Position numbers and translations under genes: made by a program. From assembly GCA_017649485.1 (NCBI GenBank), contig JAGCGS010000015.1, forward strand, positions 39,952 to 103,951: DNA of 64,000 nt. The letters are read 5' to 3'. The DNA is from Bacteroidaceae bacterium. Lineage in GTDB: Bacteria; Bacteroidota; Bacteroidia; Bacteroidales; Bacteroidaceae. Shown here piece after piece: positions 18,031 through 26,678 of the stretch; the stretch's first letter is position 1, and every line of letters begins with the position of its first letter. The notes below the pieces were generated by a model. It saw only the letters and a list, made by a program, of their open reading frames with translations, did not search any database and was not told where the DNA came from.

Positions 18031-18696
18031 ATGATAGTGTTGGAAGGTATTACAAAGAGTTTCGGCAATTTACAAGTGCTAAAAGGTATTGATTTGCGTA
18101 TTGAAAAAGGAGAGGTAGTGAGTATAGTAGGTCCAAGTGGGGCTGGCAAGACTACGCTTTTGCAGATTATGGGTACCTTAGATGTACCAGATAGCGGAAG
18201 GATATTGATTAATGGTAAGGATGTACTAAAGCTGAATGAGAGTGAGCTCTCGGCATTTAGGAATGAGCACATAGGTTTTGTCTTTCAGTTTCATCAATTG
18301 TTGCCAGAGTTTACTGCTCTTGAAAATGTGATGATTCCTGCATTTATCGCTGGAAAGGGAATGCAGGAGGCTCGTCAAGAGGCCATGAAGTTATTAGATT
18401 TCATGGGGTTGCAAGAGAGGGCTGAACATAAACCTAATGAGTTGTCTGGTGGTGAGAAACAGCGTGTTGCAGTGGCTCGTGCATTGATAAATCACCCAGA
18501 TGTGGTGTTGGCAGATGAACCGTCAGGGAGTTTGGATAGTCACAATAAGCAGGAGCTCCACCAATTGTTTTTTGACCTCCGCAAGCAATTAGGTCAAACG
18601 TTCGTTATTGTGACGCACGATGAAGGGTTGGCACAGAAGACAGACCGTTCAATTCACCTAACAGATGGATTGATTATGGTCAATCATCAAAGCTAA
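18031..18696 (+). CDS. lolD: LolD-type ABC transporter ATPase (lipoprotein release)
   Basis: 221 residues, a complete ABC ATPase: Walker [11 protein letters not shown]-loop [18 protein letters not shown] (typical of LolD), signature LSGGEKQR, Walker [13 protein letters not shown] and H-loop VTHD. It would energise LolCE extraction of lipoproteins from the inner membrane. No LolC/LolE permease is adjacent; the partner gene here is a cation antiporter 3 bp upstream. The last 17 bp overlap the 3' end of the convergent ComEA-like gene. Confidence 0.88.
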   Translation: MIVLEGITKSFGNLQVLKGIDLRIEKGEVVSIVGPSGAGKTTLLQIMGTLDVPDSGRILINGKDVLKLNESELSAFRNEHIGFVFQFHQLLPEFTALENVMIPAFIAGKGMQEARQEAMKLLDFMGLQERAEHKPNELSGGEKQRVAVARALINHPDVVLADEPSGSLDSHNKQELHQLFFDLRKQLGQTFVIVTHDEGLAQKTDRSIHLTDGLIMVNHQS

Positions 18697-19456
18697 TATA
18701 ATGAGTGATACGCTCCAACTCATCTTCCGTAAATTCCTCATAGAGGATGAAAGGCTTGAGGCTGGTTAGATTTCCATGTTTGCGTCGATGCTCAATGAGG
18801 GCTTTGGCTTGGTAAAAGTTGATGTAGGGATGGCGACGTAAACGATCTACATTGGTATGATTGATGGGTATTTTGCGGATATCGGATTCATCAACTGTGA
18901 ACCAAGACAACAGTTGACTGGCATCTAAGTTAATCTCACGTAATTGCTCCACTTTGTAGTATCCTCCTAACTGATTTCTATAATTAACAATCATTTTGGC
19001 GATTACACTTCCTATGCCAGGAATCCTTTTTAGCTCTGTAGTGTCAACTTTGTTGAGCTCAACTATGGTGCCTGGCATGTATTTCTCAATTCTTTCATAG
19101 CGTGGCAGGGTATCTAAGAGTAAGGATGGTACAGTGTCATAACGTTGAAGAGTGGAACGCTCTTGCCTGTTTTGGCGTTGACGAGGTTGATAGATGGGTT
19201 TCGATGAGGATTGTCTTGGTGTATTGTTATTTTCGGCATAAGTTCGACGACGGATGGAACGAAGGCTATCCACTTGTTGTAGTGAATCAGCAAAAGCTTG
19301 GAGTTGAGCCTCATCTTGGGATGAGGTAGCATGTTGGTTTGTTTGCTCAAAATAGATAGTGGCACCAATGGTGAGAGCGATGAGGCTAAGCAACACCAAG
19401 ATGGCCCGTTTATCGGATTTGTGGTAGAAATGATAGTCTTTGAGAAATTGCCACAT
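18680..19456 (-). CDS. ComEA-like helix-hairpin-helix protein, membrane-anchored
   Basis: 258 residues. One N-terminal membrane helix (about 18-36) anchors a low-complexity Ser/Gln/Arg linker, followed by two HhH repeats: [24 protein letters not shown] and [18 protein letters not shown]. These bind DNA non-specifically in DNA-uptake proteins; in Bacteroidetes the role is unproven. It starts 12 bp after the NSS-symporter gene on the same strand and overlaps lolD by 17 bp at the 3' end. Confidence 0.85.
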   Translation of the reverse strand: MWQFLKDYHFYHKSDKRAILVLLSLIALTIGATIYFEQTNQHATSSQDEAQLQAFADSLQQVDSLRSIRRRTYAENNNTPRQSSSKPIYQPRQRQNRQERSTLQRYDTVPSLLLDTLPRYERIEKYMPGTIVELNKVDTTELKRIPGIGSVIAKMIVNYRNQLGGYYKVEQLREINLDASQLLSWFTVDESDIRKIPINHTNVDRLRRHPYINFYQAKALIEHRRKHGNLTSLKPFILYEEFTEDELERITHYISFDD

Positions 19457-19468
19457 AGTAAGATCTTT

Positions 19469-20833
19469 TCACAAAATCCCCAACTCATTAATGAACACAA
19501 AGCCAATACCAATGGGGGCTACAACTCGAAGAATGAACACAATGGCCTTATATACATAGGGATGTAAATGACCTCCTCTGTTAAGCTCCTCATGTAAGAT
19601 CTTCTTGTCGAGGTACCATCCTGTAAAGATGGAGATAAAGAAACCTCCAATAGGTAACATCAGCTTAGCTGTCAAGAAGTCGAAGATATCGAACAAGTTC
19701 ATGCCAAAGAGGGTGTATTCCTTGCCTATTCCCATAGAGAGGGCACAAAAGATACCAATGACTCCACATGTAATTGTTACCAACCAAGCAGCCTTGCGAC
19801 GACTCATCTTGAATTCCTCATGCAAATAGACAGTAACCACTTCGTGCATGGAAATGGTGGAGGTCAAAGCTGCTAATGCGAGAAGAAGATAGAAAGCAGT
19901 ACTGAGTATATAGGTAAGCCACGGCAAACCTGCAAAAGCCTGTGTGAGTACATTGGGCAGAGTTATAAATACTAAACTCGGACCAGCATCGGGATGGATT
20001 CCCACTGAGAAAGCCGCAGGGAAAATAATCAAACCTGCCAGTATCGCTACCAAACTGTCGATACTTGCTACATTGAGGGCAGTCTTAGTAAGGTTGGTAT
20101 CACTCTGGAAATATGAAGCATAAGTGCAGAGACATCCCATACCCAAGCTAAGAGAATAAAATGTTTGTCCCATGGCTGAAAGCAAAACGCCAGAATCTAC
20201 CTTGTTGAAATCAGGTTTTAACAAAAACTCCAAGCCAGGTCCTGAACCAGGGAGCATGATGGAGCATATAGCCATAATAATGAGCAACACAAATAGAATT
20301 GGCATCAGAATCTTGGCAGAGCGTTCAATGCCTTGTTGCACACCTTTCACAATGATGAAGTGGGTGGCAAACATAAATAGGGCAAGCCAAAGAACAGGTC
20401 GCCAAAGACTATCTGTAAAAGTGTTGAATGAGGCAGCAAACTGTTCGGGACTTTTACCAATAAAAGTATTACCGGCAGCTTGCAAAAAATACTCCAACGT
20501 CCAACCTGCCACAACAGCATAATAGCTCAGGATCAGGAAACCTGTCAGCACTCCCCATCGTCCAACCCATTTCCACTGAGTCCCAGGGGCAAGAATTTGG
20601 TATGCCCTGGCAGTGTTGGCACGAGAGTGACGACCGATGGTGAACTCAGCTATCATAACAGGAATACCGAAGCAGAGAATGCACACAATATAGATGAGGA
20701 TAAAAGCCGCACCACCATCGTTGCCCGTCTGATATGGGAAACGCCAAATGTTACCTAACCCCACCGCTGATCCAGCTGCAGCCAGTATAGCACCTATCTT
20801 ACTACCGAAGTTTACTCTGCTTACGTTGCTCAT
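19469..20833 (-). CDS. Neurotransmitter:sodium symporter (NSS/SNF) family transporter
   Basis: 454 residues with about 11-12 membrane helices and the family hallmark GNIWRFPY in helix 1, with SAVGLG before it and helix 6 VLLSAMGQTFYSLSLGMG. Bacterial members (LeuT, TnaT, MhsT) import hydrophobic amino acids with Na+. Specific substrate cannot be assigned. It leads an operon with the ComEA-like gene and is divergent from the VanZ-like gene. Confidence 0.92.
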   Translation of the reverse strand: MSNVSRVNFGSKIGAILAAAGSAVGLGNIWRFPYQTGNDGGAAFILIYIVCILCFGIPVMIAEFTIGRHSRANTARAYQILAPGTQWKWVGRWGVLTGFLILSYYAVVAGWTLEYFLQAAGNTFIGKSPEQFAASFNTFTDSLWRPVLWLALFMFATHFIIVKGVQQGIERSAKILMPILFVLLIIMAICSIMLPGSGPGLEFLLKPDFNKVDSGVLLSAMGQTFYSLSLGMGCLCTYASYFQSDTNLTKTALNVASIDSLVAILAGLIIFPAAFSVGIHPDAGPSLVFITLPNVLTQAFAGLPWLTYILSTAFYLLLALAALTSTISMHEVVTVYLHEEFKMSRRKAAWLVTITCGVIGIFCALSMGIGKEYTLFGMNLFDIFDFLTAKLMLPIGGFFISIFTGWYLDKKILHEELNRGGHLHPYVYKAIVFILRVVAPIGIGFVFINELGIL

Positions 20834-20843
20834 AAATCAAAAT

Positions 20844-20878
20844 TTTGTTGCAAAAATACACATTTATCCGTACTTTTG
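20844..20878 (+). promoter_or_regulatory. Promoter of the VanZ-like gene
   Basis: -7 TACTTTTG (20871-20878), with TTTGTTG at 20844-20850 as -33 element and a 20-bp spacer. It overlaps the divergent promoter of the NSS gene. Confidence 0.7.
20851..20858 (-). promoter_or_regulatory. -7 promoter box of the NSS symporter gene
   Basis: TATTTTTG on the minus strand, 18 bases before the ATG at 20833. It lies inside the spacer of the opposite promoter, so the two polymerase sites overlap. Confidence 0.65.
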
Positions 20879-20900
20879 CGACAGAAATGAAAATAATTTA

Positions 20901-21305
20901 ATGATGAAAGCATTTATTCAACGTTATCCATTGTCAATATCCGTCATTTTGTTGGTGACTTTTTTGTCTCTTTTTAAGCCCCCATCGACAGATTTGGATA
21001 AAGTGCCGGGAATAGATAAACTAGTGCATACGGGTATGTATTTCGTTATGGGTAGCTTGTTGTGGTGGGAATTTTTCCGTGGTAGGCGTCAAACAGGTGC
21101 TCCTATGTGGCATGCCTGGATCGGTGCTTTTGTCTGTCCACTGATTTATGGAGGCGTAGTGGAATTGTTGCAAGAGTATTGCACAGAATATCGTGGTGGC
21201 GAGTGGTTGGATTTTGCAGCAAATTCTTTAGGAGTTGTGCTTGCGGCTATTATGGCTAAATATTTATTGCCCAAGCTTCTAAAGAAGCTCGGGCAAGGTG
21301 AATAA
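20901..21305 (+). CDS. VanZ-like membrane protein
   Basis: About 134 residues from ATG 20901 (or 20904, adjacent Met codons). A longer frame reaching upstream would run through the promoter and is rejected. Four membrane segments are seen, with the VanZ-type motifs VPGIDKLVHTGMYFVMG and WLDFAANSLGVVLA. VanZ confers low-level teicoplanin resistance in enterococci, but Bacteroidetes homologues are of unknown function. The 3' end overlaps murF by 27 bp, convergent. Confidence 0.82.
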   Translation: MMKAFIQRYPLSISVILLVTFLSLFKPPSTDLDKVPGIDKLVHTGMYFVMGSLLWWEFFRGRRQTGAPMWHAWIGAFVCPLIYGGVVELLQEYCTEYRGGEWLDFAANSLGVVLAAIMAKYLLPKLLKKLGQGE

Positions 21306-22613
21306 CTTTGTACCATTAGATCCCTTGATGAGAATGGTCTTACCTTTGGGTTGATTGGCTTTGATCTCTTTGACTAAGGCACTTACATCGCGATAGCAGA
21401 GGAAGGTAGTACCTGTATGGATAAATTCCTCTCCTACCAAAATCACATCATGGAATCCATAGTCTTCGATAAGTTTTATTATCTTTTGATGTTCCTGAAT
21501 ACTCTCTAATCCTAACTCTCTCATTTCTCCCAAAATTAGCATCTTATTATCGGCCTCCAAATGAAAAAAATTGTCGATGGCAGCTTTCATGCTAGTGGGA
21601 TTGGCGTTGTAAGCATCAACAATAAGTGTGTTATGGGGAGTCTTGGTGAGTTGGGAACGGTTATTGTGAGGTTCGTAAGATTGTAAAGCATCACAGATAT
21701 CTTTTTTATCTACGTCAAATCTTTGACCTAAAGTAATGGCAACAAGCATGTTGCTTAGGTTGTAATCACCAATCAATTGGGTTTGTACATCATGCCATTG
21801 ACCACTTTTTCCTGACCATTGGAAATGCAACAAAGGGGAGTGTTGGGCTACCTTACCTCTAACAGTAACATCTTCTGCCTTTTCACCATAGAAAGTAAGG
21901 CTTTCAATTCCACGTTCTTGCACCATTTGTAAGAGGTCTTCATTATCTGCATTGATGATGACCTCACCAGAAGTGTTTTTGATAAAATCATATAGTTCTC
22001 CTTTAGTGCGTTTGACCCCCTCGAACGAACCGAAGCCTTGGAGGTGGGCACGACCTACATTGGTAATGATTCCTATATTAGGTTCAGCAATATCTACCAA
22101 CTCTTTGATATCACCCGGATGACTGGCACCCATTTCAATGATGGCTAAATCATGCTCTGGCTTCAGGCGAAGCAAGGTGAGAGGCACACCAATGCTATTG
22201 TTGAGATTGCCCTGTGTATAGAGTACATTATATTTCTTCGACAAAACAGCTGCACTGAGTTCCTTAGTGGTGGTCTTGCCATTAGTACCAGTGATGCCTA
22301 TAATGGGGATGCCCTTACTACATGGTTTGGAAGGTATAGATGCTCCCAATTCAAGACGATGGCGGTTGGCAAGAAGTTGTAGGGCTTGTAAGCAATCATC
22401 CACGAGGATATAACGAGGGTCATTTTCGGGGAGGAAAGTAACCTCATCTATGACCACATATTTACAACCTTCCTCTAAAGCATTGGAAGCGAATGTGTTG
22501 CCATTGAACTTTTCACCCTTAAGGGCAATGAACATGGAATCTTTCGGACAATTTCTGCTATCAGTAGTTACTCCATTACATTCTTGAAATAATTGATAAA
22601 GTTTTTCTATCAT
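21279..22613 (-). CDS. murF: UDP-N-acetylmuramoyl-tripeptide--D-alanyl-D-alanine ligase
   Basis: 444 residues, full length. The Mur-ligase ATP loop GITGTNGKTTTKE lies near residue 115; NLNNSIGVPLTLL, IEMGASHPGDI and the C-terminal IVDAYNANPTSM identify MurF rather than MurC/D/E. It adds D-Ala-D-Ala to the peptidoglycan precursor in the cytoplasm. It is transcribed alone here, convergent with the VanZ-like gene (27-bp overlap) and divergent from folP. Confidence 0.97.
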   Translation of the reverse strand: MIEKLYQLFQECNGVTTDSRNCPKDSMFIALKGEKFNGNTFASNALEEGCKYVVIDEVTFLPENDPRYILVDDCLQALQLLANRHRLELGASIPSKPCSKGIPIIGITGTNGKTTTKELSAAVLSKKYNVLYTQGNLNNSIGVPLTLLRLKPEHDLAIIEMGASHPGDIKELVDIAEPNIGIITNVGRAHLQGFGSFEGVKRTKGELYDFIKNTSGEVIINADNEDLLQMVQERGIESLTFYGEKAEDVTVRGKVAQHSPLLHFQWSGKSGQWHDVQTQLIGDYNLSNMLVAITLGQRFDVDKKDICDALQSYEPHNNRSQLTKTPHNTLIVDAYNANPTSMKAAIDNFFHLEADNKMLILGEMRELGLESIQEHQKIIKLIEDYGFHDVILVGEEFIHTGTTFLCYRDVSALVKEIKANQPKGKTILIKGSNGTKLFTLPELL

Positions 22614-22635
22614 AATTTCTTTGGTTTATTGCATG

Positions 22636-22643
22636 CAAATATA
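22636..22643 (-). promoter_or_regulatory. -7 promoter box of murF
   Basis: TATATTTG on the minus strand, 22 bases before the murF ATG. Confidence 0.65.
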
Positions 22644-22656
22644 GGGATTTTTTCCG

Positions 22657-22664
22657 TACATTTG
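22657..22664 (+). promoter_or_regulatory. -7 promoter box of folP
   Basis: TACATTTG, 21 bases before the folP ATG; divergent from the murF box 13 bp away. Confidence 0.65.
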
Positions 22665-22685
22665 TAATCAAATTATCAGATAATA

Positions 22686-23534
22686 ATGTTTACGGGTACA
22701 ATCAATGTGCATGGAGAGTTATTAGATTTGTCGATTCCAAAAGTAATGGGCATCGTGAACTTTACACCTGATTCTTTCTTCGATGGAAGTAGGACACCAA
22801 CAGAACAACAAGTGGAAGAGAGGGTGGGTAAGTTGGTGGAAGAAGGTGCCGATATTTTGGATGTGGGGGCTTACTCTTCTCGTCCAAATGCGGATGATGT
22901 ACCTGTAACAGAGGAAATGCAACGTCTAAAGAGAGGCCTGTCTGTTTTGCGCAAGGTAGCACCCAATGCGATAGTTTCTGTGGATACTTTCAGGGCAGAT
23001 GTGGCAAAGATGTGTATAGAAGAGTTTGGGGTAGCAATAGTGAATGACATCTCTGGTGGTGATGCTGATACAGGGATGTTGGAGGTGATTTCTCACGCGC
23101 GCGTTCCTTATATTATTATGCACATGCAGGGAACACCTCAAACGATGCAACAGAATCCCCAATATGATGATGTCGTGAAGGAGGTGATAGCGCATTTAGC
23201 AGAGAAGGTGGCTCGACTCCATGAACATGAGGTGTATGATGTGATATTGGATCCGGGCTTTGGCTTTGGTAAAACCTTAGAGCATAACTTCGAGTTGTTG
23301 GCGCGCTTAGAAGCATTTGACATCTTTGAGTTGCCTTTGCTGGTGGGTTTATCTCGCAAGTCTATGGTGTATAAGATGTTGGGTACATCACCTTCAGAAG
23401 CTTTGAATGGCACAACGGTATTGCACACGTTGGCGTTGAGTAAGGGAGCTAATATTTTGCGAGTACACGATGTGAAGGAGGCGGTTGAAACCATCAGATT
23501 GTGCCAAGCGCTAAAAAAATATGAATTTGAATGA
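22686..23534 (+). CDS. folP: Dihydropteroate synthase
   Basis: 282 residues. Family motifs are complete: MGIVNFTPDSFFDG (pterin/pyrophosphate loop), GADILDVGAYSSRP, VSVDTFRADVA, VNDISGG, and ILDPGFGFGKT with GLSRKSMVY. It joins dihydropterin pyrophosphate to p-aminobenzoate in folate synthesis and is the sulfonamide target. cdaA starts 20 bp downstream on the same strand, a gene pair common in Bacteroidetes. Confidence 0.97.
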   Translation: MFTGTINVHGELLDLSIPKVMGIVNFTPDSFFDGSRTPTEQQVEERVGKLVEEGADILDVGAYSSRPNADDVPVTEEMQRLKRGLSVLRKVAPNAIVSVDTFRADVAKMCIEEFGVAIVNDISGGDADTGMLEVISHARVPYIIMHMQGTPQTMQQNPQYDDVVKEVIAHLAEKVARLHEHEVYDVILDPGFGFGKTLEHNFELLARLEAFDIFELPLLVGLSRKSMVYKMLGTSPSEALNGTTVLHTLALSKGANILRVHDVKEAVETIRLCQALKKYEFE

Positions 23535-23554
23535 TAACAGATTAAGAATAGATT

Positions 23555-24316
23555 ATGTTTTTCCAATTTGGCATTAAGGATTTTATAGATATCTTATTGG
23601 TAGCAACGTTACTGTACTACTTGTATAGACTGATGAAATCAACTGGCTCAATGAAAGTGTTTACAGGCTTGATGATTTTTGTGCTATCGTGGCTTGTCGT
23701 TACTCAGGTGTTGGAGATGAGGTTGCTTGGCTCTATCTTTGATAAGTTGATCAGTGTGGGTGTACTGGCCATCATCATCCTGTTCCAAGAGGAGATTCGG
23801 CATTTTTTGTTCTCACTTGGTTCTCATCATAATGCCAGGGCACTGGTTAAGTTGTTTACTTGGGGCAAGGATAAGAATAGCACGCATGAGGATGTGTTGC
23901 CAATTGTAATGGCATGTCTGAATATGGCAAAGGGTAAGGTGGGAGCACTAATAGTGATAGAACGTAATGTGCCACTGGATAATATCGTTCGTACAGGCGA
24001 CACCATTGATGCCAATATCAATCAACGGTTAATTGAAAATATATTCTTTAAAAATAGTCCATTGCATGACGGAGCGATGGTAATTAGTCATAAACGCATC
24101 AAGGCGGCAGGTTGTATCTTACCTGTCTCACACAATTTGGATATTCCTAAAGAATTGGGATTGCGGCATCGTGCCGGTATGGGTATTTCTCAGGAGACGG
24201 ATGCTTTGGCAATTATCGTAAGTGAGGAAACAGGTGGTATTTCAGTTGCCTATAAAGGAGAGTTTCATTTACGATTGAATGCGGAAGAGTTAGAACGTTT
24301 GTTGGTTAGTGAATAA
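23555..24316 (+). CDS. cdaA: Diadenylate cyclase (c-di-AMP synthase), CdaA type
   Basis: 253 residues. Three N-terminal membrane helices (about 8-80) precede the DAC domain with both catalytic motifs, DGA in NSPLHDGAMVI and RHR in LGLRHRAGMGIS. It makes cyclic di-AMP from two ATP at the inner membrane, a signal tied to osmotic and cell-wall balance. It is cotranscribed with folP and ends at a strong terminator. No CdaR-type regulator gene is adjacent. Confidence 0.95.
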   Translation: MFFQFGIKDFIDILLVATLLYYLYRLMKSTGSMKVFTGLMIFVLSWLVVTQVLEMRLLGSIFDKLISVGVLAIIILFQEEIRHFLFSLGSHHNARALVKLFTWGKDKNSTHEDVLPIVMACLNMAKGKVGALIVIERNVPLDNIVRTGDTIDANINQRLIENIFFKNSPLHDGAMVISHKRIKAAGCILPVSHNLDIPKELGLRHRAGMGISQETDALAIIVSEETGGISVAYKGEFHLRLNAEELERLLVSE

Positions 24317-24317
24317 G

Positions 24318-24343
24318 AAAAGGGAGCTTGATGCTCCCTTTTT
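24318..24343. terminator. Bidirectional terminator after cdaA
   Basis: AAAAGGGAGC-TTGAT-GCTCCCTTTTT lies between the convergent cdaA and Thr/Arg-repeat lipoprotein genes, with a T-run on both strands. Confidence 0.88.
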
Positions 24344-24344
24344 C

Positions 24345-25349
24345 TCATCTTGTACGCGTACGGCTTCGAGTAGGAGTGGTAGTGGTATTGGTTGTGCTAC
24401 TGCTACTTGAGCTGGTCGAAGTGTTACTGCGAACACGGGTATTAGTAGTTCCACTCTGCTGAGGGGTGTTTGAAGTGTTGTAGCTACGAACACGAGAGCG
24501 AGTGGTGGTTGTACCCTGCTGAGGAGAAGTGGTAGTAGTGTTGGTGTTGCTACGAACACGAGTCCTCGTAGTAGTACCAGTGCTCTGCTGAGTGTTGTTG
24601 CCACTCGTAGTACCATTGCTACGTACTGCTGTACCTGCATTAGTACGAACGTTTGTGTTGTTCGTGCCAGTACGAGTACGTGTAGTAGTTCCAGTGCTGG
24701 TGTTACTGCCGGTAGTGTTGCTCCTCACTGCATTCAGGTTCGGATTCACACGCACAGCATTCACCTTCTGGTTAGCAGCTTTGGCATCAGAGCGTACCTT
24801 GTTCTCAAACACGTTGTAGTTCTGGTTGCCCACGATAGACTTAACACTACGAGTATATTCTTTAGCGGCAGCCTGGAGGTCACGCTCAGTCATATTTACG
24901 TCGTAGTCGGTACGATAGCCACCTTGTCCGCGTCCATAGTAGTTGCCACGGCCATTACCATAGCCACCACCATAAGGAGGACGGTTAGAGCCACCATAGT
25001 AGCCAGGTCCTACAGGTCCACGAGGAGGTGGAGGAGGTGCTGGTGCAAAGTTGTAGTAGCCAAAGCTATAGTTAGGCATGCTGTGGAAGATGTAGAAATA
25101 CCTTCTATTCAACTCCAACAATCGAGCCGCACGAGCACGGTCGAGAGCCATCTCCAATACCATGCGATTGGTGATTGCATCAATCACACTGGCATCATAG
25201 ACATAACGATAACCGTTATTGATGATGATATACTCTGTGCTATATCCATAGGTATAGTCGTTATATCCATATCCATCGTAGGTGTCATAGGCAGTCACGC
25301 ATCCAGTGAGCGCGAAGCCCAAAGCCAATGCAAATAAAATCTTCTTCAT
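24345..25349 (-). CDS. Lipoprotein with Gly/Tyr-rich region and Thr/Arg tandem-repeat tail
   Basis: 334 residues; not a family I can name. A signal peptide ends in LTGC (Cys17). A Tyr-rich segment (18-50) and a helical segment (about 58-85, ALDRARAARLLELNRRYF) are followed by a Pro/Gly/Tyr stretch with PPPPPRGP, then a short helical block (AAAKEYTRSVKSIVG) and, from about residue 205 to the end, a low-complexity tail of Thr, Asn, Ser and Arg. The tail holds about three degenerate copies of a 20-23-residue unit QQ-GTTTRxRVRSNT. The composition suggests an extended, positively charged exported tail. It ends at the bidirectional terminator shared with cdaA. Confidence 0.85.
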   Translation of the reverse strand: MKKILFALALGFALTGCVTAYDTYDGYGYNDYTYGYSTEYIIINNGYRYVYDASVIDAITNRMVLEMALDRARAARLLELNRRYFYIFHSMPNYSFGYYNFAPAPPPPPRGPVGPGYYGGSNRPPYGGGYGNGRGNYYGRGQGGYRTDYDVNMTERDLQAAAKEYTRSVKSIVGNQNYNVFENKVRSDAKAANQKVNAVRVNPNLNAVRSNTTGSNTSTGTTTRTRTGTNNTNVRTNAGTAVRSNGTTSGNNTQQSTGTTTRTRVRSNTNTTTTSPQQGTTTTRSRVRSYNTSNTPQQSGTTNTRVRSNTSTSSSSSSTTNTTTTPTRSRTRTR

Positions 25350-25414
25350 ATCTATGCCCTTTCCTTACTTTAAATGGTTATTGTTTTATTAGATAATGAG
25401 GAAAGAATATAAAT

Positions 25415-25446
25415 ACTGCGCAAGAATTTGCTTTTTCTTGCGCAGT
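25415..25446. terminator. Terminator downstream of ackA
   Basis: Perfect 12-bp stem ACTGCGCAAGAA / TTCTTGCGCAGT with an 8-nt loop, 17 bases beyond the ackA stop on the minus strand. The following T-tract on that strand is weak. Confidence 0.7.
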
Positions 25447-25463
25447 TTGTTCACTTTTTTGCC

Positions 25464-26666
25464 TTAGGCATTGACAATATTCATGGTATCTTGGGCAATC
25501 ATTAACTCTTCGTCAGTTGCCAAGATAACCACCTTCACCTTTGAATCGGGGGTAGAGATGATACCTTCCTTGCCTCTCACGGTGGTGGCATTCAGTTCCG
25601 AATCAAGTTTTATGCCTAAGAATTCCATGCCTTCAAGGGCATTGGCACGCATGCTGGATTGGTTCTCACCCACACCACCAGTAAAGACAATCACATCAAC
25701 ACCACCTAATACTGCCGCATAGGCACCGATGTATTTCTTGATACGATAGTTGTACATCTTGTCTGCAAGGATGGCACGAGGATTACCTTCCTTTTGAGCC
25801 ACTTCGAGCTCACGCATATCACTTGACACACCTGTAATGCCAAGCATACCACTTTTCTTGTTGAGAATATCGCTCATCTGAGCGGCATTCACACCTAACT
25901 TATTTTCTAAAAATGTAACCACACCACCATCGATATCACCACTACGGGTACCCATCACCAAGCCTTCCAATGGGGTAAGACCCATAGAAGTGTCAACAAC
26001 CTTACCATCTTTAATTGCTGCAATGGATGCACCGTTGCCAATGTGGCAAGTAATGAGCTTTAACCCTTCTTTCTTCACGCCTAAGAATTCGCATACATAC
26101 TGGGTGATGAAACGGTGAGAAGTGCCATGAAAACCGTAACGACGAATCTTGTATTTCTCGTAGAACTCGTATGGCAAAGCATACATGTAAGCATAGTCAG
26201 GCATGGTCTGATGGAAAGCTGTATCGAACACACCAATTTGAGGAACATTAGGCAAGATGGCGGTAACAGCATTAACACCCTTCAAATTAGCAGGGTTATG
26301 CAAAGGAGCCAAATCATTGCAAGCCTCAAACTCCTTCAACACTTCGGGAGTGAGGAGTACAGATTCTGTAAAACGCTCACCACCATGTACCATGCGATGA
26401 CCCACAGCGTTAATCTCGTCGTAACTCTTGATAGCCCCATATTGAGGATCAATTAAGGTCTTAAGAATCAGTTCCACACCTACAGTATGCTCAGGAATGT
26501 CTTTATGTATGATTTTCTTCTCTCCGTCAGGCAAAGTAAACTTCAAGAATGAATCGGCCAAGCCAATTTTCTCAATACCACCAGAAGCGATGACGGATTT
26601 GTCTGTCATATCAAACAACTTGTATTTGATTGACGAACTTCCACAATTTAAAACTAAAATTTTCAT
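25464..26666 (-). CDS. ackA: Acetate kinase
   Basis: 400 residues, full length. It begins with the ASKHA phosphate loop ILVLNCGSSSIKYKLF and carries GHRMVHGGERF, FHGTSHRFI, CHIGNGASIAAI and FTGGVGENQSSMR. It converts acetyl phosphate and ADP to acetate and ATP, the energy-yielding end of fermentation. It lies 12 bp downstream of pta, so the two steps are encoded as one operon. Confidence 0.98.
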   Translation of the reverse strand: MKILVLNCGSSSIKYKLFDMTDKSVIASGGIEKIGLADSFLKFTLPDGEKKIIHKDIPEHTVGVELILKTLIDPQYGAIKSYDEINAVGHRMVHGGERFTESVLLTPEVLKEFEACNDLAPLHNPANLKGVNAVTAILPNVPQIGVFDTAFHQTMPDYAYMYALPYEFYEKYKIRRYGFHGTSHRFITQYVCEFLGVKKEGLKLITCHIGNGASIAAIKDGKVVDTSMGLTPLEGLVMGTRSGDIDGGVVTFLENKLGVNAAQMSDILNKKSGMLGITGVSSDMRELEVAQKEGNPRAILADKMYNYRIKKYIGAYAAVLGGVDVIVFTGGVGENQSSMRANALEGMEFLGIKLDSELNATTVRGKEGIISTPDSKVKVVILATDEELMIAQDTMNIVNA

Positions 26667-26678
26667 TATATTCTATAT

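Noticed and set aside
20748-20900. Upstream extension of the VanZ-like gene
   Set aside because: It would cross both divergent promoters and the symporter start; the signal-like N-terminus begins at 20901.
24592-24819. Valine/leucine-rich 75-codon frame on the + strand
   Set aside because: It is the antisense of the low-complexity Thr/Arg tail; hydrophobic composition is a by-product of the complementary codons.
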